DNA from: an uncultured Collinsella sp.
GTDB lineage: Bacteria; Actinomycetota; Coriobacteriia; Coriobacteriales; Coriobacteriaceae
Reading direction: 5' to 3'
Length of the DNA stretch: 9,526 nucleotides
NCBI GenBank assembly: GCA_902475825.1
Contig: CABSBA010000046.1
Coordinates: 1-9,526 of the forward strand
Position numbers and translations under genes: made by a program. The notes below the pieces were generated by a model. It saw nothing but the letters and a program-made list of their open reading frames with translations. It was not told the origin of the DNA and ran no database searches. Below, in pieces: positions 5,900-9,526 of the stretch; positions within the stretch are counted from its first letter, which is position 1, and each line of letters begins with the position of its first letter.

Positions 5900-6610
5900 T
5901 TACCAGGGGGTTCTGGCGGCTGAGGACTCGATCGCCTCGTGACGTTTGAGCTCGCGGCGCATGGTTTGCGAATTGAGCCATGCGGCCTGCCAGCCGCGAG
6001 TGGGGTAGCGCGCCTCGTCTATTTCGATCTTGGTGTAGCCGCAGGCGTTGATGATCGTTGCCCCGCATGCGTGCTGACGCTCACGTTGAAAGTCGCGACC
6101 ATAGCATTGGTGTACATGCCCGTGCACCATGTAGTCGGGATTCCAGGACTCGAGCGCTGTGTTAAAGCATTCGAACCCTCGATGTGGCAGATCATCCAGA
6201 TCGCCCACGCCGGCGGCGGGTGCATGGGTGAGCAAGATGTCGCAGCCGCCGACCATCCTCACTTTGCGGGACAGCTTGCGCATGCGCTTGGCCATCTCGC
6301 GCTCGGTGTACATGTTGGCGCCATCCCGGTAGCGCATGGAGCCGCCAAGCCCCGCAATGCGGACGCCGCGATGCACGTATACGGTGTCTTCGACACAGAT
6401 ACAGCCGCCCGGTGCATGACGTGCGTAGCGGTCATCGTGATTGCCGCGCACGTAGATGAGCGGTTTGTTGATGACCGTGACCAAAAACTCAAGATAATCC
6501 GGGTCCAGATCGCCAGCGGACAAAATCAGGTCGACACCCTCAAAGCGTTCCTTGCGAAAGCACTCCCATAGGCATCGTTCTTCGGTATCGGCTATGGCAA
6601 GGATTTTCAT
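5900..6610 (-). CDS. Calcineurin-like metallophosphoesterase
   Basis: 236 residues with the metallophosphoesterase motif series: D8 in AIADTEE, GDLD (33-36), GNHDD (56-60), THAP (128-131) and HGHVH (163-167), which bind two metal ions and the phosphate. The first motif is DTE rather than the usual DxH, a variant I associate with a subgroup of these proteins also found in clostridia. It is probably a soluble phosphodiesterase or phosphatase; the substrate is unknown. Its ATG overlaps the stop of the BMP-domain gene (ATGA at 6607-6610), so the two are translationally coupled. The last residues stop 6 bp short of repeat copy 3. Confidence 0.85.
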   Translation of the reverse strand: MKILAIADTEERCLWECFRKERFEGVDLILSAGDLDPDYLEFLVTVINKPLIYVRGNHDDRYARHAPGGCICVEDTVYVHRGVRIAGLGGSMRYRDGANMYTEREMAKRMRKLSRKVRMVGGCDILLTHAPAAGVGDLDDLPHRGFECFNTALESWNPDYMVHGHVHQCYGRDFQRERQHACGATIINACGYTKIEIDEARYPTRGWQAAWLNSQTMRRELKRHEAIESSAARTPW

Positions 6611-8523
6611 AGGGCGCGGACCTTCGGCTCATTATCGAGCTGCGGAATGGTGCCCACTACGTTGTCAGCCAGCCAGTCCATCTCGACGATTTGCGTGCTC
6701 GGCAGTGGGGGGAAGCCCTCAATCTGCACCACGCCGTCTTGGCTATGGAGCTCGCCGCCAAATGGGTTGATGGAGCCCTCGACGATGCCATTGCGCAGTA
6801 GCTGAACGAGCTTGCGCGTCTGATAGGGCAGGCCCGGAGCGTAGCGAATGTCGATGACGCCCGAGCTCATGCCGTACCAGTAGTTGACGGCGCGAACCTG
6901 GCTGTCGTCACTGGTCTCATCCCAGGTGCCATGCAGTAGGCTTCGCACGATAAGTTCGTAGTAACGGCCCCAGTTCCATACCGGCATGGCGATGCCGACG
7001 ACCTTGCCATCGACCAGGCGGTGGAGTCCGTAGGCCGTGGGGTCCTCCAGCGACTTGGACATGTCGACGCCGGTCATGACGCTCACACCTTCGCGGCACA
7101 TAGCCTCGGCAAGACCGCCGGCGGGTATATCGCCCCAGGTGAGGATTACCTGCGCACGGGGGTCGAGCAGCGAGGCGCCGATGGCAAAGGCGTTGATCTC
7201 GCTAAGTGCGCCCGACGCGAAGACCGACGCGTGGTAGCCAATGCGATGGTTGTCCGCCATGCTGGCCGCAAGGGCGCCCAGGAGGAACTTGGCCTCGTAC
7301 ATCTTGCCAAAGTACGAACGGACGCTTTGGTGGGGAAGGCCGATAGAACAGTTAAGGAACCGAACCTGGGGATACTCAACGGCTGCCCTGAGTGTGTATT
7401 CCATCAGGCGGTGCGAGGTCGAGAAGATGACGTTGTCTCCATGTTTGACAGCCGTTTCCACGGCGGCGTAGAACACGTCCGGATCGTGGCAGTCCTCGAA
7501 CGCCTCGGTGCGCACGATACCGCCAAAGTGCTCATCGAGATACTGACGTCCTTGGTCGTGCAGGCTGTCCCAGCTCGACGTCGCACGGGGGAACTCATGG
7601 ATAAAGGCGATGCGCAGGGGGTTGGCCGCCGAATAGACGGTCTTGCCCATAAAGAAGTTGAGCACGCCGGAGGTGGACTTGGAGGGTGACTCCTCCTCAT
7701 CGACGCTCGGTGCCTCGACAAGATTGACCTTGTCCTCGTCATTTTTGCCGGCAATGACCAACTCGCGCCACATCTTGCACAGGCGGTTTACGACGATATC
7801 CGTCGGCGTATCCAGCAGGCGGTCCTGGTTGTACACATTGAGGTAGACGAGCATGGCGTCGGCGGGCGTAATGTCCAGGTGGTCGCCGCCCGCGCGAAGG
7901 TAGGCGCGCTTAAAGAGCAGGAAGGTGTGGCGCAGGTAGTCGACCTTTTTCTGCGGCCATTTTTCGATAAGGTTCTGACCGAGCATCTTGGCGAGCGTCT
8001 CGTAGCTTCCCTCGCGCGAGAACTCGATCTCGTATAGGGGGCAGACGCGCCAAAACGCGCAGAACTCGCCGTACAGGCGGCTTTCGACGGAATCCCATGT
8101 GCCGGGGTAGAGACGGGTGACCTTGGCCGAAACCGTCGGGGCGTCTAGGAATTTGAGGACACTGACGCGTTTGTTGCCTTCCTGGACATAGAACCGATGC
8201 ATGAACTCGGTGACGATAACGGGATCGCGATAGCCCTCGGTAACCTGGATGTCATAGAGATTGGACCACTTGCGGGCGAACTCGGTGCTAAACGGGAGCA
8301 GGGGCATGAAGTTGCACGAAAAGGCGGACTGACGGCCCTTGGTAACCGTGCCGACGACCATTTCGAGTGGAATGTCTCTCAGGCCGACATTCTCTCGTTG
8401 GCCTAAGGGAAGCTGGGCAACCAAGCTATCGAGGTCCGTGAGGTACGGATGCTCGCTTTGACTAATGGCGCGTCGACGTCCTTGCTCGCCGCGCTTGCGT
8501 GCTTGACGATAGGCCTCTTCCAT
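6607..8523 (-). CDS. Cytoplasmic BMP-domain protein with ParB-like N-terminal segment
   Basis: 638 residues. Residues about 303-560 resemble the BMP (basic membrane protein, PnrA-like) nucleoside-binding fold: PLRIAFIHEF, YFGKMYEAKFLLGALAA (404-420), RIGYHASVFASGALSEINAF and VSVMTGVDMS. BMP proteins are normally exported lipoproteins of nucleoside ABC transporters, but here there is no signal peptide or lipobox, and no permease or ATPase gene is adjacent. Residues about 99-138 contain FYVQEGNKRVSVLKFL, like the ParB/sulfiredoxin motif. A charged linker (about 258-290) joins the parts. It may be an intracellular ligand sensor. Start ATG 8523 has AGGGAG upstream. It lies 20 bp after mscS and overlaps the phosphoesterase gene. 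Confidence 0.75.
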   Translation of the reverse strand: MEEAYRQARKRGEQGRRRAISQSEHPYLTDLDSLVAQLPLGQRENVGLRDIPLEMVVGTVTKGRQSAFSCNFMPLLPFSTEFARKWSNLYDIQVTEGYRDPVIVTEFMHRFYVQEGNKRVSVLKFLDAPTVSAKVTRLYPGTWDSVESRLYGEFCAFWRVCPLYEIEFSREGSYETLAKMLGQNLIEKWPQKKVDYLRHTFLLFKRAYLRAGGDHLDITPADAMLVYLNVYNQDRLLDTPTDIVVNRLCKMWRELVIAGKNDEDKVNLVEAPSVDEEESPSKSTSGVLNFFMGKTVYSAANPLRIAFIHEFPRATSSWDSLHDQGRQYLDEHFGGIVRTEAFEDCHDPDVFYAAVETAVKHGDNVIFSTSHRLMEYTLRAAVEYPQVRFLNCSIGLPHQSVRSYFGKMYEAKFLLGALAASMADNHRIGYHASVFASGALSEINAFAIGASLLDPRAQVILTWGDIPAGGLAEAMCREGVSVMTGVDMSKSLEDPTAYGLHRLVDGKVVGIAMPVWNWGRYYELIVRSLLHGTWDETSDDSQVRAVNYWYGMSSGVIDIRYAPGLPYQTRKLVQLLRNGIVEGSINPFGGELHSQDGVVQIEGFPPLPSTQIVEMDWLADNVVGTIPQLDNEPKVRAL

Positions 8524-8543
8524 AGTTTTGCTCCCTTAGTCGT

Positions 8544-9383
8544 TTAAACAACTATATGAACCATGGTACCACGGATGAAAACCACCACAAAGGTGCCTGT
8601 CCCCTTTGTGGTGGTTTTGGCGCGGCTGGGGGCGATGGCGCGAATGCAGGCGTCGGCGGCGGTGAAAGTGGTGCTGTCGTCGCTGACGATAAAGATGATC
8701 TTGCCCTTAATGCCAAAGTCGCCGATCTCGCTAAAGAGCACATACGGCTCCTTGTCAAAACTCGAGATGGGCGAGACGGCCGTTTTGGTAGCGCTGACGA
8801 GTTCGTCTGCTAGTGCATCGAGCGACGCCCATTTTGAGGGGTCTTTCACCGCGACGGGGACGGCCACGCGCCCAAAGGGCATCAGATGCACGAGCGTGTT
8901 CTTGGAGATATTTGAGTTGGGGACGATGATGGTCTGCCCGCAGGCATCTTCGATGGTCGTGTGGCGCCAAGTGATGTCCTGGACCACGCCCGACACGCCG
9001 CCGACCTCGATATTGTCGCCGGGCTTGATGATGCCCATAAAGGTCACCTGCATGCCGCCGATAAGGTTTGACAGCGTGTCCTGAAAGCCGAGCGAGATGG
9101 CGATGCCGCCGACGCCAAGAGCGGCGACGAGCGCGTTTGCGTTAATGCCAAAGCAGTTGTCGAGGATAAAACTGCCGCCGATCGTCCAGATGACGGCGCG
9201 CGCGATGTTGATGAAGATACTCGATGCCGGAAGCGGGTTATCGTCTCGGTTAAGCAGATGGTGCAGGGTCTTGGATGCGACCTTGGCGGCGACGGCGGTG
9301 CCTATCGCCAAGATGACGGCCCAGATGATGTTGTGGACCCACCGTTGCTCAAAGAAATGAAGAATCGGCTCAAACAATTCCAT
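8544..9383 (-). CDS. MscS-family mechanosensitive ion channel, tail altered by a repeat
   Basis: 279 residues. Three membrane segments (about 18-36, 56-78, 83-112) precede the beta domain. The pore-lining third helix and its end show GVGGIAISLGFQDTLSNLIG (90-109), the family signature, followed by KPGDNIEVGGVSGVVQDITW and TIIVPNSNI, also characteristic. Such channels open under membrane tension and release solutes in osmotic downshock. The start at 9383 follows AGGAGG by 10 nt. The unusual part is the end: residues 256-269 are encoded by repeat copy 4, and a further 10 residues run to a TAA. The C-terminus is therefore not ancestral. It probably begins the operon with the two genes downstream. 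Confidence 0.88.
   Translation of the reverse strand: MELFEPILHFFEQRWVHNIIWAVILAIGTAVAAKVASKTLHHLLNRDDNPLPASSIFINIARAVIWTIGGSFILDNCFGINANALVAALGVGGIAISLGFQDTLSNLIGGMQVTFMGIIKPGDNIEVGGVSGVVQDITWRHTTIEDACGQTIIVPNSNISKNTLVHLMPFGRVAVPVAVKDPSKWASLDALADELVSATKTAVSPISSFDKEPYVLFSEIGDFGIKGKIIFIVSDDSTTFTAADACIRAIAPSRAKTTTKGTGTFVVVFIRGTMVHIVV
8578..8618. repeat. 41-bp palindromic repeat, copy 4, inside mscS
   Basis: Identical to copies 2 and 3 in sequence and orientation, but lacks their 17-bp flank. Read on the minus strand in the mscS frame it encodes KTTTKGTGTFVVVF without a stop. It shows that the element can sit inside a gene without breaking the frame, here at the dispensable end of the channel protein. 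Confidence 0.94.
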
Positions 9384-9412
9384 GTAGGGAAAACCTCCTA
9401 AGGATCATTCAA

Positions 9413-9526
9413 TCATGATACCCACCAAAAAGCCCGTCCGATCATATCGGACGGGCCGATAACTTGGGATGGGGGGCGGCCCCAATAGAGATAAGCCTGA
9501 CCATCCTCGTCCATCCAGACGGTAGG
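9413..9526 (-). pseudogene. GH43-like glycosidase fragment at the window edge
   Basis: The minus strand reads open from the window edge to TGA 9413-9415 (37 codons). Its first part, PTVWMDEDGQAYLYWGRP, resembles the conserved (D)PTVFxDDDGQAYLYWG stretch of glycoside hydrolase family 43 enzymes, which act on arabinose and xylose side chains. In intact members well over 100 residues follow this stretch; here only about 20 unrelated-looking ones do, and they cover a terminator hairpin. This suggests a truncated gene. The rest lies beyond the window, so it could also be a frameshifted or chimeric C-terminus. Confidence 0.55.
9427..9456 (-). terminator. Intrinsic terminator before mscS
   Basis: GCCCGTCCGAT (9432-9442) pairs perfectly with ATCGGACGGGC (9446-9456) around CAT. 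On the minus strand TTTTT follows (complement of 9427-9431). It would end transcription arriving from the GH43-like fragment. It leaves only about 43 bp before the mscS start for an mscS promoter, and no clear one is visible. Confidence 0.87.

Noticed and set aside
7021..7689. A 222-codon plus-strand frame
   Set aside because: It is antisense to the BMP-domain gene and shows no recognisable motif.
2597..8618. The 41-bp repeats as a CRISPR array
   Set aside because: Copies are 1-3 kb apart, in both orientations, with genes between them, and there is no cas gene.

Overview
The window looks like a chromosomal segment of a moderately high-GC Gram-positive bacterium, most likely Coriobacteriia and perhaps Collinsella or a close relative. 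That placement is inference. It rests on the end of rpmG followed by tRNA-Trp, secE, nusG, rplK and rplA, on a lysine-rich SecE N-terminus, on an ECF sigma factor paired with a DUF4179-type membrane protein, and on the base composition. No search could be run.

Left third (1-2590, + strand): a conserved translation and secretion block. It holds the 3' end of rpmG (L33), a complete tRNA-Trp, secE, nusG, rplK (L11) and rplA (L1), ending in a strong intrinsic terminator. The rplK-rplA spacer is highly structured. Its last hairpin, right against the rplA ribosome binding site, resembles the L1-binding site of 23S rRNA and is probably the site of L1 feedback control.

Middle (2590-4000): a decayed region. 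A headless leuD piece runs in frame into a leuB piece without its N-terminus, and the leuB C-terminus follows in another frame after a large internal deletion. Next come two 57-bp palindromes 80 bp apart, a palindromic 41-bp repeat, and about 120 bp of unassigned sequence.

Right half (3996-9526, all - strand): an ECF sigma factor overlapping the gene for a single-pass DUF4179-type protein (a probable sigma/anti-sigma pair with its own promoter); then, transcribed toward it, mscS, a signal-less BMP-domain protein with a ParB-like N-terminal segment, and a metallophosphoesterase. These three are closely packed and end at a strong terminator next to the sigma-factor promoter. At the right edge is a truncated GH43-like coding fragment with another terminator inside it.

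The most unusual element is the 41-bp palindrome, present four times in 6 kb (2597, 3838, 5853, 8578). It has perfect 16-bp arms and a fixed asymmetric 9-nt centre, is identical in all copies apart from orientation, and has no stop codon in any of six frames. One copy forms part of the mscS coding sequence, another bounds the leuD remnant, and two share an extra 17-bp flank. It behaves like a REP-type dispersed element that can also terminate transcription or add protein tails.
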